In this document: positions 10,384 to 18,276 of the stretch, in pieces | How the letters are laid out: each line of letters opens with the position of its first letter | Numbering within the stretch: the first letter of the stretch is position 1 | Program-made: the position numbers and the translations under genes | Assembly: GCA_003330885.1 (NCBI GenBank) | Contig: CP030277.1 | Span: forward strand, 3,088,001 to 3,152,000 | Direction of reading: 5' to 3' | DNA length: 64,000 bases | DNA from: Rhodobiaceae bacterium | GTDB taxonomy: Bacteria > Pseudomonadota > Alphaproteobacteria > Parvibaculales > Parvibaculaceae | Notes under the pieces: model-generated | What the model was told of the DNA's origin: nothing | The model's input: only the letters and a program-made list of their open reading frames with translations | Database searches by the model: none

Positions 10384-10430
10384 GATCACGATTGTTTTGG
10401 GTTGAATCACCCAAAACGATGAACGTGATC
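10384..10430. repeat. Imperfect palindrome, GATCACG family
   Basis: GATCACG plus TTGTTTTGGGT at the left pairs with ACCCAAAACGATGAACGTGATC at the right around a TGAATC loop, with a three-base bulge. It lies 5 bases after the VOC stop codon, and in RNA it would cap the 3' end of that transcript. There is no clear U-run. Similar palindromes are common in alphaproteobacterial intergenic DNA. Confidence 0.6.
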
Positions 10431-10442
10431 GAAAACAAAAAG

Positions 10443-10487
10443 AGCGGGATCGGACAGAAAACCGCACACACTTTTCCTGATCCCGCT
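10443..10487. repeat. Dispersed palindrome, copy 1 (minus orientation)
   Basis: AGCGGGATC and GATCCCGCT form a 9-bp outer stem. The 27-base core between them, read on the minus strand, is almost identical to the core at 49872-49919 (AGGAAAAGTGTGT...GCGGTTTTC.GTCC). The outer stem differs between copies but still pairs in both. Confidence 0.75.
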
Positions 10488-10654
10488 ATAGAAATAAATC
10501 TTAAGGACTAGAGGCTTGGACAGGTTAAGACCGCGCAACAGGTCTTGCAAAATCTGGCGGTACACGGACAAATTCAGGACTAACGCCTTGAAAATAAAAG
10601 GGTTAACCGGCTATCACCCGTTTATAAACTGTTAGTGATTTTCGCCAGATTGCA

Positions 10655-10683
10655 TTGAATCAGCCCCATCAGAGTCCTATCTA
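10655..10683 (+). promoter_or_regulatory. Predicted sigma-70-type promoter of the small RNA
   Basis: TTGAAT (10655-10660) and TATCTA (10678-10683) are separated by exactly 17 bases. Transcription would begin near 10690-10692. The next recognisable structure downstream is a set of hairpins ending in an intrinsic terminator, with no open frame between. Confidence 0.5.
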
Positions 10684-10690
10684 TAGTCTC

Positions 10691-10838
10691 AGACAGGCGG
10701 AAAGCTTGAGGACCTCGTCCCCCCGAAACTCCTCGCAGTGAGTTTTCCGCCCGCCCCCGGCGCCGATCTATCCCCTCTCGGTGCCAGCGCAGAGTAAGCG
10801 CATGAACGCCCCGCCAGCCCCCTTAGGCGGGGCGTTTT
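10691..10838 (+). ncRNA. Predicted small RNA with pyrimidine-rich loops
   Basis: About 148 bases between a sigma-70-like promoter and an intrinsic terminator fold into serial hairpins. Hairpin 1 closes with GGCGGAAA (10696-10703) and TTTCCGCC (10744-10751). It encloses a C-rich stretch with CCUCGUCCCCCC and ACUCCUCGC, which resemble anti-Shine-Dalgarno sequences. Hairpin 2 pairs GGCGCCGA (10759-10766) with TCGGTGCC (10778-10785) around a UCUAUCCCCUC loop. A small GCGC hairpin follows, then the terminator. The layout suggests a trans-acting regulator that pairs with ribosome-binding sites. I cannot match it to a named family. It does not carry SRP, tmRNA or RNase P signatures, and a 6S-like long closing stem is absent. 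Confidence 0.5.
10805..10838 (+). terminator. Intrinsic terminator of the predicted small RNA
   Basis: ACGCCCCGCC (10806-10815) pairs perfectly with GGCGGGGCGT (10826-10835) and runs into TTTT. The 10-bp GC-rich stem with a T-run is a strong rho-independent terminator. It ends 75 bases before the next start codon. Confidence 0.8.
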
Positions 10839-10913
10839 CATGTCCGCCCCTCAAAGTGAGCCAACAGCGCTTAATCCCTTTAGGTGACCTTCCGGCCGCT
10901 ATATAAGGGGCCC

Positions 10914-11525
10914 ATGAGCATGGACTATTCAGGGGGCGAACCCCTTTCCGACGCAGAACTGGAAGAGCTGGCGCTTGAAATGCCAGCACTGGCCCTCCTG
11001 CGTGACTTTGGTCGCCAGGTGGCTGAGATCCCCTGGTTTACAGAACTCGGCACGCCGCTCCGTGGCGACAGCAAATCCGTGGGCCAGGCCTATCTCGACG
11101 CCCTGGGCTTCCCCGATGCGCGACCTGCCCGCATATCCAATTGGGACGATGCCATCATCGCCGCTGAAAGTGGTGACTGGAATGGCGGCGCGTGGGAGGC
11201 AGAGGAAGGTCTGCGTGCCTCCCTCTCAACAGACTTGCTCGATGTCTTGAGTGAAGAAGCCTTTGAGATTGGCTTTACCTATGCCGCGTCTGAAGCAGAG
11301 CCTGCGGTGCGCACAGCGGCAGAGACCGCCGCCAACATCTGGGGCGTGGAAGACATGGAAATCGCCATCGCCGCGGCAGGCGCTGCGATGCAGGCCGTCC
11401 ATGGGGCAGCGCTGGCAACAGCCATTGGCGCAGACGAAGATCACCCATTCTTACTGCGCCTTAAACTTTTCGAACAAGGGCGCTGGCCCATCGGCGTTGC
11501 AGGCCTTACCTTCAACATCTTCTGA
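10914..11525 (+). CDS. Conserved hypothetical protein
   Basis: Unrecognised acidic protein of about 203 residues. The start at 10914 has AAGGGG just upstream, and an ATG two codons later is equally possible. It is rich in Ala and Glu and appears largely helical. There is no signal peptide or membrane segment and no catalytic motif that I can name. A segment near the middle (WDDAIIAAESGDWNG) and the C-terminal half (AAETAANIWGVEDMEIAIAAAG) look like conserved helices. It precedes xthA by 68 bases, which may only be position. Confidence 0.65.
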   Translation: MSMDYSGGEPLSDAELEELALEMPALALLRDFGRQVAEIPWFTELGTPLRGDSKSVGQAYLDALGFPDARPARISNWDDAIIAAESGDWNGGAWEAEEGLRASLSTDLLDVLSEEAFEIGFTYAASEAEPAVRTAAETAANIWGVEDMEIAIAAAGAAMQAVHGAALATAIGADEDHPFLLRLKLFEQGRWPIGVAGLTFNIF

Positions 11526-11593
11526 TCACCGGTCATTTCTTTTCAGGCTTAGACTACCGATCTGTCGCACTCTTTTTCGCGAGGCTCCACCCT

Positions 11594-12412
11594 GTGCCAA
11601 AACTAAAAACACTTAAAGTCGCCACCTGGAACATCAACTCTGTGCGCCTGCGCATTGAGAGTGTCGAGAAATTCCTGAAGGAACAGAAACCCGACGTGCT
11701 CTGCCTGCAGGAGATCAAATGCCATAACGATGTATTCCCAGAGAAGGCCTTTAAGAAGGCAGGCTACGGCCACATCGCCCTTAACGGACAAAAGGCCTAT
11801 CACGGCGTCGCAACCGTGAGCCGTGTGCCACTTACCAATATCGAAGCGCGCGAATTCTGCAACAAAGGCGACGCGCGCCACGTTGCAGCGACCGTGCCGG
11901 ACGCCGGCGATGTGCGCATCCACAATTTCTATGTGCCCGCAGGCGGCGATGAGCCGGACGTGGATAAGAATGAAAAGTTTGCCCACAAGCTCGACTTCCT
12001 CAATGAGATGGAAGCCTGGTACAAAAACCACAAGAATAAGAAGACATCGAAAATGGTACTCGTGGGTGACCTCAACATCGCACCGTTCGAACATGATGTC
12101 TGGTCCCACAAACAGCTTCTAAAAGTCGTGAGTCACACGCCGATCGAGGTGGAACATCTTGAGCGGGTGCAGAAGTCCCATTCCTGGATCGACGTCATGC
12201 GCGAATTTGTTCCCCATGATGAGAAACTCTATTCCTGGTGGAGCTACCGCGCGAAAGACTGGAAGGCCGCGAACAAAGGCCGCCGCTTGGATCATATCTG
12301 GGTGACACCGGCCATGGAGGGCGCCGCCAAATCAATGGAAGTGGTGACAGATGCGCGCGGTTGGGAAAAACCCTCTGACCATGCCCCGGTCATCGCCACC
12401 TTCAAAGTCTGA
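11594..12412 (+). CDS. xthA: Exodeoxyribonuclease III
   Basis: A 272-residue AP endonuclease/3'-5' exonuclease of base-excision repair with a GTG start. The EEP-fold motifs are present in order: NINSVR near the N-terminus, LQEIKC with the metal-binding Glu near residue 37, GDLNIAP in the middle and the terminal SDHAPVIATF with the catalytic His. Length and motifs match XthA closely. The gene is followed 33 bases later by a hotdog-fold gene on the same strand. Confidence 0.95.
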   Translation: MPKLKTLKVATWNINSVRLRIESVEKFLKEQKPDVLCLQEIKCHNDVFPEKAFKKAGYGHIALNGQKAYHGVATVSRVPLTNIEAREFCNKGDARHVAATVPDAGDVRIHNFYVPAGGDEPDVDKNEKFAHKLDFLNEMEAWYKNHKNKKTSKMVLVGDLNIAPFEHDVWSHKQLLKVVSHTPIEVEHLERVQKSHSWIDVMREFVPHDEKLYSWWSYRAKDWKAANKGRRLDHIWVTPAMEGAAKSMEVVTDARGWEKPSDHAPVIATFKV

Positions 12413-12445
12413 CCCCACTTCTCACCTGTACATGACGAGATACAC

Positions 12446-13375
12446 ATGACGTTTGACACAGCGCTGACACTCTCTGGCCCCCTCCGCAAACCACGCCAGA
12501 TGCTGGCGGACCAGGAATATGGTGGCCACACGTCGATCCATGATGATGAGATGGCGGAGAAGCTTGGCTTCCAGGCCGGGCCGATTGAAGGGCCAACCCA
12601 CTTCTCTCAGTTCGATCCCTTATTGGTTCAGATATGGGGACAAGCTTGGTTTGAGCGCGGCTGCATTTCCTCTCACTTCAAAAACATGGTGGTGGAAGGC
12701 GAAGAAGTCCGCGCTTTTGTTGAAGCCCCAAAAGGCGGCGAAACATCTCTGCGCGCCTGGGCGGAAAAGGCCGACGGCACACCCGTACTGGAGGCGACAG
12801 CAAGCCTCGGACCCGACCACGGAGAAACCCTGCTGGAAGCCCGCCGCGCCAAACTCACACCGCCAGGTCCACTCGTCATTCTTGAAGACCTGGAAGTCGG
12901 CATGAAGGGTGCAAAAGATGAACATGTGCGCATGGACGCCGATCAGCATATGGGCGCACTCTATCCCTTCTCGCTGACGCAAAAGCTTACCGCCATTACA
13001 GAGACCTCGCCCTGGTATGCAGACGCCTCCACGTCCCCTTGGGGCCGAGCGATCATCCCGACAGAAATGGTGAGCGTGCTTGCGGAATATTCAAACCGGG
13101 AAGCAGGCTTCCCGACCAAAGGGCCCGCTGTCGGACTTTTTGCAGATCTTGAGATCCGCATGCTCAACGGACCGCTCTTTGTCGGCGAAGACTATCTGCT
13201 CCGTCGGGAAGTTGCCGCCATTGCAGAAAGCAAACGCACAGAGTCCTATTGGGTCCGCACCCGCATCTTTGACAAGAGCGGCGACACACAGGTCGCTGAG
13301 GTTATGTTGAACCACGCTGTCGTCAAAAATTCGTTTGAGAATTACGACGAGTTGCGTGCCGCACGAGAGGCTTAA
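12446..13375 (+). CDS. MaoC-like double-hotdog protein
   Basis: A protein of 309 residues with features of two hotdog folds. GPIEGPTHFSQFDPL in the first half is followed by a strand-rich VEGEEVRAFVEAP region, and the second half repeats the pattern with AVGLFADLEIRMLNGPLFVGEDYLL. Hotdog enzymes hydrate enoyl-CoAs or hydrolyse thioesters, and the catalytic pair Asp-His of MaoC hydratases is not evident here. It may act on an acyl thioester or only bind one. Two other hotdog proteins lie within 2.2 kb. Family assignment is fair, activity unknown. Confidence 0.55.
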   Translation: MTFDTALTLSGPLRKPRQMLADQEYGGHTSIHDDEMAEKLGFQAGPIEGPTHFSQFDPLLVQIWGQAWFERGCISSHFKNMVVEGEEVRAFVEAPKGGETSLRAWAEKADGTPVLEATASLGPDHGETLLEARRAKLTPPGPLVILEDLEVGMKGAKDEHVRMDADQHMGALYPFSLTQKLTAITETSPWYADASTSPWGRAIIPTEMVSVLAEYSNREAGFPTKGPAVGLFADLEIRMLNGPLFVGEDYLLRREVAAIAESKRTESYWVRTRIFDKSGDTQVAEVMLNHAVVKNSFENYDELRAAREA

Positions 13376-13434
13376 AGCATTTTCAGGTTGAGGACTATCG
13401 CGCCTTTGGTCAGAGCGATGGTCCAAACGGGCTT

Positions 13435-13454
13435 CCGGTTTTCCGTCCGAAATT
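13435..13454 (+). repeat. Fragment of the dispersed palindrome
   Basis: CGGTTTTCCGTCCG followed by AAATTGC matches the 3' half of the repeat at 49872-49919. The 5' half and the outer stem are not recognisable, so this appears to be a decayed copy in the gap between two convergent genes. Confidence 0.4.
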
Positions 13455-13473
13455 GCACAAGAAAGAAGGCTCG

Positions 13474-13956
13474 TCAGTCTTTCTTCTTCAGCGTAACAAA
13501 TGTCGCCGTTGAAGAACCCGTCGCCAGCACATTGCCGTCAGCATCTTTCAGCTCGCTCTCAATAAATCCAACAGACTTCCCACGCTTAATGACGGTACCG
13601 CTTGCATAGAGGCGACCGGGCCGCGCAGGCGCCAACATAGAGACTTTGATTTCAAGCGTTGGCGAAATCTGTCCCCAGTTGAGATCAAGACCAACGGCGA
13701 AGCTCATCACGTCATCAAGCATGGCCGCCACCATGCCACCTTGAATGCCGCCCCACATATTGCAGAGCTCTTCGGACGCGTTAAACGCAACCTGAACAGT
13801 CAGCGTTTCCATATCCACATCAAGAATTTCCAGCCCCAGATAGCGGCTGGCAGGCGACATCCGTTTGAACGCCGCTTGAATATTAGGCGGCCAGCCTTTG
13901 TCTTTTGCCTGGTCTAACGTCGTAACAGTCGCACTCTCACTCATTATTCTGCTCAC
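13474..13956 (-). CDS. PaaI-family thioesterase
   Basis: A single hotdog-domain protein of 160 residues. Family signs are ELCNMWGGIQGGMVAAMLDDVM, where the glycine-rich helix and acidic residue form the acyl-CoA site of PaaI-type thioesterases, and a C-terminal YASGTVIKRGKSVGFIESEL strand pair. A second ATG at the fifth codon is a possible start. Its first codons overlap the stop of the upstream cyclic-nucleotide-binding gene by four bases (ATGA), so the two are translationally coupled. It probably hydrolyses aromatic or fatty acyl-CoA; the substrate is not determined. Confidence 0.8.
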   Translation of the reverse strand: MSRIMSESATVTTLDQAKDKGWPPNIQAAFKRMSPASRYLGLEILDVDMETLTVQVAFNASEELCNMWGGIQGGMVAAMLDDVMSFAVGLDLNWGQISPTLEIKVSMLAPARPGRLYASGTVIKRGKSVGFIESELKDADGNVLATGSSTATFVTLKKKD

Positions 13957-14498
13957 TTAGGTAAGGGGCCGTGTGTTGGGTTTCTGGTCATCTGCCTTTC
14001 GCGGGAATCTCGGGCAATCTTCATGGCTTGCCGGGTGTCGCGCGCGCGGGCCAATCGACGGTCAAGATCACGCAGATCATCAGCCAGCGCAGTCACCTGG
14101 GCGTTCGCACTACGCAGGCAGCCTGATGCAATTTCCGGAAACTCATCAACCAGGCGCAGGAAAACCTCTCGCTCGAGCTTCAGCACCTCAACAGGTTGAG
14201 CCGCCCGTATTGTCGCCGACCAGGTAACTGGCTGCATCAGTGCCTGCTCACCTGCCAGACCGCCCCGGTCGAGACGCGCCGCACTTCCCCGCCCGTCTGA
14301 GCCAGTTGCCAGCATAATTGCTTCGCCAGACAGCATGAGAAAAGCACCATCTGCTTGCGTACCCTCCTCCACGAGGGTTTCCCCAGCGTCGAACGCCAGG
14401 TGGGTGCCCGTAAAGGCAAGCACCTCCAGACGCACTGGGTCGACACCTTCAAACAGGGGTGTTGCAGCCAACAGAGAAACAGCATCACGTAAACTCAT
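13953..14498 (-). CDS. Cyclic-nucleotide-binding domain protein without DNA-binding domain
   Basis: A 181-residue protein. Residues 10-120 form a Crp-like beta-barrel (PLFEGVDPVRLEVLAFTGTHLAFDAGETLVEEG, here cut by description rather than shown whole) with a phosphate-binding-cassette-like LAGEQALM segment. The remainder is a charged helix (about 125-175) ending in basic residues. The helix-turn-helix of Crp/Fnr regulators is missing. It could sense a nucleotide and act on a partner protein. The gene overlaps the PaaI thioesterase by four bases, suggesting a shared process. Confidence 0.7.
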   Translation of the reverse strand: MSLRDAVSLLAATPLFEGVDPVRLEVLAFTGTHLAFDAGETLVEEGTQADGAFLMLSGEAIMLATGSDGRGSAARLDRGGLAGEQALMQPVTWSATIRAAQPVEVLKLEREVFLRLVDEFPEIASGCLRSANAQVTALADDLRDLDRRLARARDTRQAMKIARDSRERQMTRNPTHGPLPK

Positions 14499-14658
14499 AG
14501 GCGAAAACTAAGCGGTTCTGGCGCCCGCGTCGAGTACCTGGGTCGAGTGCCTGCGGGGTTGCGCCAAAGAACAGCGGGACCGCGACGGCCCCTTGGCAGC
14601 TTCGCCCAAACCCCCTAAAGAGACAGTCTGTAGAGCACCACGTTCATGAGGACAGGTT

Positions 14659-15141
14659 ATGACAGAGAGCACATTGCCAGCCGATACCTGGGATTACCCA
14701 GACCCATTCATTGTGACGGTCACTGTCAAACCAGACTATATCGACGACTTTCAGCATACGAATAATGTGGTTTATCTCACCTGGATGGCCAAGGTGGCCT
14801 GGGAACACTCAAAAGCGCTCGGTCTTGACTTCGAGGCCTATGCCAAAATCGGAAAGGGCATGGTCGTACGAGCCCATGAGATGGAATATCTGGGCCCTTC
14901 TCACGAAGGGGAAAAGATCGACATCGCGACCTGGATCACCGGAAATGATGGCAAGCTCCGATTGCGCCGCCGCTTTCAGATGGTCAATGCGGAAACGGGA
15001 AAAACGCTGCTCAGGGGTAAGTCTGATTTTGTCTGCATCGATATCAAATCAGGCAAGCCCAAGCGCATGCCCCAAGGCTTCGTTGATGCCTATGCACTCA
15101 CCGCAGACGTACCCCACGACCAACCGAGCAACCAAAATTGA
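14659..15141 (+). CDS. Acyl-CoA thioesterase, 4HBT/FadM-like
   Basis: A 160-residue single hotdog protein of the 4-hydroxybenzoyl-CoA thioesterase group. The segment PDYIDDFQHTNNVVYLTWM holds the conserved Asp (in DDFQH) and Asn/Tyr pattern of that active site, and a later EYLGPSHEGEKI region follows the family layout. It probably releases free acids from acyl-CoA, and the chain preference cannot be told. It is transcribed divergently from the CNB/PaaI pair across a 160-bp gap. Confidence 0.8.
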   Translation: MTESTLPADTWDYPDPFIVTVTVKPDYIDDFQHTNNVVYLTWMAKVAWEHSKALGLDFEAYAKIGKGMVVRAHEMEYLGPSHEGEKIDIATWITGNDGKLRLRRRFQMVNAETGKTLLRGKSDFVCIDIKSGKPKRMPQGFVDAYALTADVPHDQPSNQN

Positions 15142-15249
15142 CACGCGGCGGTTTGCCACGTTGAGACGAGGCAACGAAAAAGCGATATCTCTTACGCAAA
15201 CCCGTGCGCTAGACTAAAGCGCTGTCAGCGTATCCTTTGAGGAGAAATC

Positions 15250-15453
15250 ATGTCGGCCGATCCCATAACCACCCCGGATCCTGATCGGGAAAAAGGGTTC
15301 CGCGCTCTCGCCTTTTTGGCGGTCGTGGTCCTGCTCTTGGTTCTTGGAACCTATTTCTTCGGTCTTGGCGTCCTGCTCATGATCGCCATAGTCGGATCAT
15401 TCGTCATGCTGGGCGTCCTGATTTACCTGTCAGCCCCAACACACAGGGTCTGA
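15250..15453 (+). CDS. Small two-helix membrane protein
   Basis: A 67-residue protein with a strong ribosome site (TTGAGGAG, 6 bases before ATG). It has two hydrophobic segments, about residues 19-38 and 40-60, the first rich in Leu/Val and the second in Ile/Met. The N-terminus is polar and acidic. No homolog is recognised. It would sit in the inner membrane as a hairpin. The C-terminus ends 18 bases before a convergent response-regulator gene. Confidence 0.6.
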   Translation: MSADPITTPDPDREKGFRALAFLAVVVLLLVLGTYFFGLGVLLMIAIVGSFVMLGVLIYLSAPTHRV

Positions 15454-15471
15454 CAGGCTCTTTCATGAGAC

Positions 15472-16158
15472 TTAGGGAACGAGCTTGTAGCCGCCTGCTT
15501 CCGTCACCAGCAATTCCGCATTGGACGGGTCCCGTTCAATCTTCTGACGTAGACGGTAGATATGGGTTTCCAGCGTGTGGGTGGTCACCCCAGAATTGTA
15601 ACCCCAGACTTCATGCAGCAGAATATCGCGGCCCACTGTCTTGACGCCCGTGCGATAGAGAAACTTGAGGATCGCTGTTTCTTTTTCCGTCAGGCGAACC
15701 TTCTTGTCACCATCATCAACGAGCATCTTGGCAGATGGCTTGAACGTATACGGACCAATTTTGAAAACAGCATCTTCACTTTGTTCGTGTTGACGAAGGT
15801 GCGCACGGATACGGGCCAGCAGCACGCCAAAACGGAATGGCTTAGTGACATAGTCATTGGCGCCCGCTTCCAGGCCCAGGATCGTATCGCTGTCGCTATC
15901 AGCACCCGTCAACATGATCACCGGCGCTTTAAGTCCGCCCTTACGCATCAGACGACAGGCTTCCCGTCCGTCCATGTCAGGCAGCCCAACATCTAACAGA
16001 ACGATGTCAACGTGATTGCCACGAACATGTTCGATACCTTCTGTCGCGCAGGTGGTTGCAGTACATGTAAATTCTTCATGCAACGCCAATTGCTCCACCA
16101 GGGATTCCCGCAGCGCATCATCATCATCAACAATCAGGATTTTTTTGATCGTGCTCAT
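15472..16158 (-). CDS. OmpR-family response regulator (CenR-like)
   Basis: A 228-residue two-domain regulator read from MSTIKKILIV; the open frame extends nine codons further with no better start. The receiver has the acidic pocket (VDDDD), the phosphorylated Asp in IVLLDVGLPDMDG and the switch Lys in VTKPF. The C-terminal winged helix contains LTEKETAILKFLYR and THTLETHIYRLRQKIE. The closeness of these motifs to the envelope regulator CenR of alphaproteobacteria is my recollection, not a search. No histidine kinase is adjacent. A wall transpeptidase gene 3 kb away would fit an envelope role. The minus-strand transcript starts after a hairpin at 16265-16299. Confidence 0.85.
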   Translation of the reverse strand: MSTIKKILIVDDDDALRESLVEQLALHEEFTCTATTCATEGIEHVRGNHVDIVLLDVGLPDMDGREACRLMRKGGLKAPVIMLTGADSDSDTILGLEAGANDYVTKPFRFGVLLARIRAHLRQHEQSEDAVFKIGPYTFKPSAKMLVDDGDKKVRLTEKETAILKFLYRTGVKTVGRDILLHEVWGYNSGVTTHTLETHIYRLRQKIERDPSNAELLVTEAGGYKLVP

Positions 16159-16264
16159 CTTAGGGTCAGCTCCCAGTCCTACCATCTTATCACCCGGGAC
16201 AAGCGTACCCCGCCCCCTTCGTTGCTGGTCATGTAGCTGTCATACCCCCTCTTGCCAACCACCT

Positions 16265-16299
16265 CACGGAACGCCTCACGTCCATTTGAGCGTTCCGTG
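16265..16299. terminator. Hairpin between TPR-sulfotransferase and response regulator
   Basis: CACGGAACGC (16265-16274) and GCGTTCCGTG (16290-16299) form a perfect 10-bp stem with a 15-base loop. It begins 7 bases after the sulfotransferase stop on the minus strand. No T-run follows, so it may be an RNA-stabilising stem or a protein-binding site rather than an intrinsic terminator. Confidence 0.45.
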
Positions 16300-16305
16300 A
16301 TCAGG

Positions 16306-18036
16306 TTAATCATACCCGAACTCGCCAACAAATGGTGCCAACCGGGGCAGAATACCATCTAAATGCGTCTCATACCGCCGCCAGCGGTCCGCGGCCCGGT
16401 CGTATAGGGGCTGTGTCACCTGACCGTAAGAAGGTGTCCGTATCGAACCGCGCGCTTGTGCATGGGCCACGTGATCGCTTTGACCCTCTTCCCAGATGAG
16501 CTCAAGTAAGGTCATCGCATCGGCGAGCGCAGCCTTTGGATCAGCGATAAGGTTTTCATATCGAACCTCAGCAACATTTAGAGACAGTAAGTCTCTGTAT
16601 TGACCCCAAAGCGACATGACGGCGTCATAAAGCGCCGCACTATCTTTGAGAGTGAGAAAATGCGCCATTGATGCATTCAACTGGAAATCCTGCATGAAAC
16701 AGGAAAGCACCGCGTCTGCTGGATGACGAAGAGCCAAAACGAACTTCGCCTCGGGGAACACGCGCGCAATCAATCCCACATGAATGATGTTGAGCGGTAG
16801 CTTATTGATCACTGTTTTTGCTGAAGTGTCGAAACCAGCTTGCTCAAGCTCTGACATGTAGAGACGACGAAGCTCATTGATCTTATCGACAGAAAGTTCC
16901 GCCAGCCCTTCAGGATAGCCTCCGCTGGCTTTCACTGCGTCGCGGACGGGCAGAAGAACGGGCAGCTCTTCGAGCACCTCGATCTGACTGTGCGCGTCAA
17001 GAAACTGATCCAGCAAAGTCGTGCCAGACCTCGGAAAGCCGACGAGAAAAACCGGAGCGGCGACAGGATCGAGATCAACTGGTTCGATCTGTGTCCAGGA
17101 CCGAACCCAGTCTGATGTGAACGCTTCTTTGAGATCGGTCACCTGAGTCATGTAGGAAGATTTGTCGATACCAGATTCAGTCAGCTGTTCAGCTGCCGCA
17201 TCATTCTGAGCAACGAAATGATCGAAGGCATCCGCTGCATCGTTAAGCCGGTCATAAACTTGAGCCAGCTCACCATGAATGAGTCGTCGACCACCCGGTG
17301 GCAGCTTGCCAACCGACACACGTTCAAGGCGATCCCGCGCTTCTTCTGCAGAGCCCTGGCGGCGTTTAACACTCGACCAGATCCGCAACGCTCCCGGCAG
17401 GTCAGGCATGATCTGGAGAACCTTTTCCGCAGCAACGAGTGCGCCGTCCAGATCCCCGAGACGTTCCAAAGAATTCGCCAACCCGAGCAGGAGCATAGGG
17501 CCCTCTGGGCGTTTTTCGAGGCCCGCTTCATAAGTAGCGCGGGCTTCTGCAAAATCCCCCTGCGCCAATCGAAACTGGCCCAGATTCAAGTAACCCTGAG
17601 GATCATTTGGCGTCAGGCGAATAACCGCCTCGAAGTCTTTGACGCACGCTTCAGCCTCGCCTTCTTCGGCGTTAAGCGTTCCTCGATTAATGTATGTCCC
17701 GGCAAAGTCTGGATCGAGTGCCGCCGCTTTGTCATAGGCCGCCCGGGCTTCTGCAGACTTTCCCTGCTGGCGCAGCGCATTTGCCAAATTGACCCTCAAA
17801 AAGGCTTTGTCCGGCAGAATGGAGATTGCCAGCCCAATCAGCTTTTCTGCACCTTGAGGGTTGCCGGTTTTGAGACAGATAAGTCCCATTAGATGCAACA
17901 CATCGGGATGATTGGGAGCCTGCTGGCGCAAAGCCTCCGCAAGCTTGGCCGCCTCGTGAATTTTGCCTTGATCGAAGAGTTGAAACGCCTCACGCAACAT
18001 GTCCTGAGGAGTTGCGGCGGCAGTCTTTTGTGTCAT
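16306..18036 (-). CDS. TPR-domain sulfotransferase
   Basis: A 576-residue fusion. The start at 18036 has AGGATC upstream; the longer frame lacks a ribosome site. Residues about 10-260 are tandem TPRs (for example GTLNAEEGEAEACVKDFEA and NLGQFRLAQGDFAEARATYE). From about 320 onward is a sulfotransferase domain with the PAPS 5'-phosphosulfate loop FLVGFPRSGTTLLDQFL and an LALRHPADAVLSC segment for the 3'-phosphate. It would transfer sulfate from PAPS to a peptide or glycan. Such TPR-sulfotransferases are common in marine alphaproteobacteria. The acceptor is unknown. Confidence 0.88.
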   Translation of the reverse strand: MTQKTAAATPQDMLREAFQLFDQGKIHEAAKLAEALRQQAPNHPDVLHLMGLICLKTGNPQGAEKLIGLAISILPDKAFLRVNLANALRQQGKSAEARAAYDKAAALDPDFAGTYINRGTLNAEEGEAEACVKDFEAVIRLTPNDPQGYLNLGQFRLAQGDFAEARATYEAGLEKRPEGPMLLLGLANSLERLGDLDGALVAAEKVLQIMPDLPGALRIWSSVKRRQGSAEEARDRLERVSVGKLPPGGRRLIHGELAQVYDRLNDAADAFDHFVAQNDAAAEQLTESGIDKSSYMTQVTDLKEAFTSDWVRSWTQIEPVDLDPVAAPVFLVGFPRSGTTLLDQFLDAHSQIEVLEELPVLLPVRDAVKASGGYPEGLAELSVDKINELRRLYMSELEQAGFDTSAKTVINKLPLNIIHVGLIARVFPEAKFVLALRHPADAVLSCFMQDFQLNASMAHFLTLKDSAALYDAVMSLWGQYRDLLSLNVAEVRYENLIADPKAALADAMTLLELIWEEGQSDHVAHAQARGSIRTPSYGQVTQPLYDRAADRWRRYETHLDGILPRLAPFVGEFGYD

Positions 18037-18276
18037 GAGATCCTGAAATGTAGGGGTGGCTGCCGCAGAGTGCGGCCAGACCAAATCGATGCCTAAGTTT
18101 GCCACAGGAGAGCTCAAATGCCCAACCGGCGGATGCTGCCCTTCATACACCCTCCAACTCGGCAATTTCTGCCGCCGCCGGCCAGATACAATTCACTAAG
18201 CCACTGGAAAACAAGCACAATATATCGGTCTCAGATTTGCATCGAACGGCACAGGATCAATCGGAGAACCGCCAGC

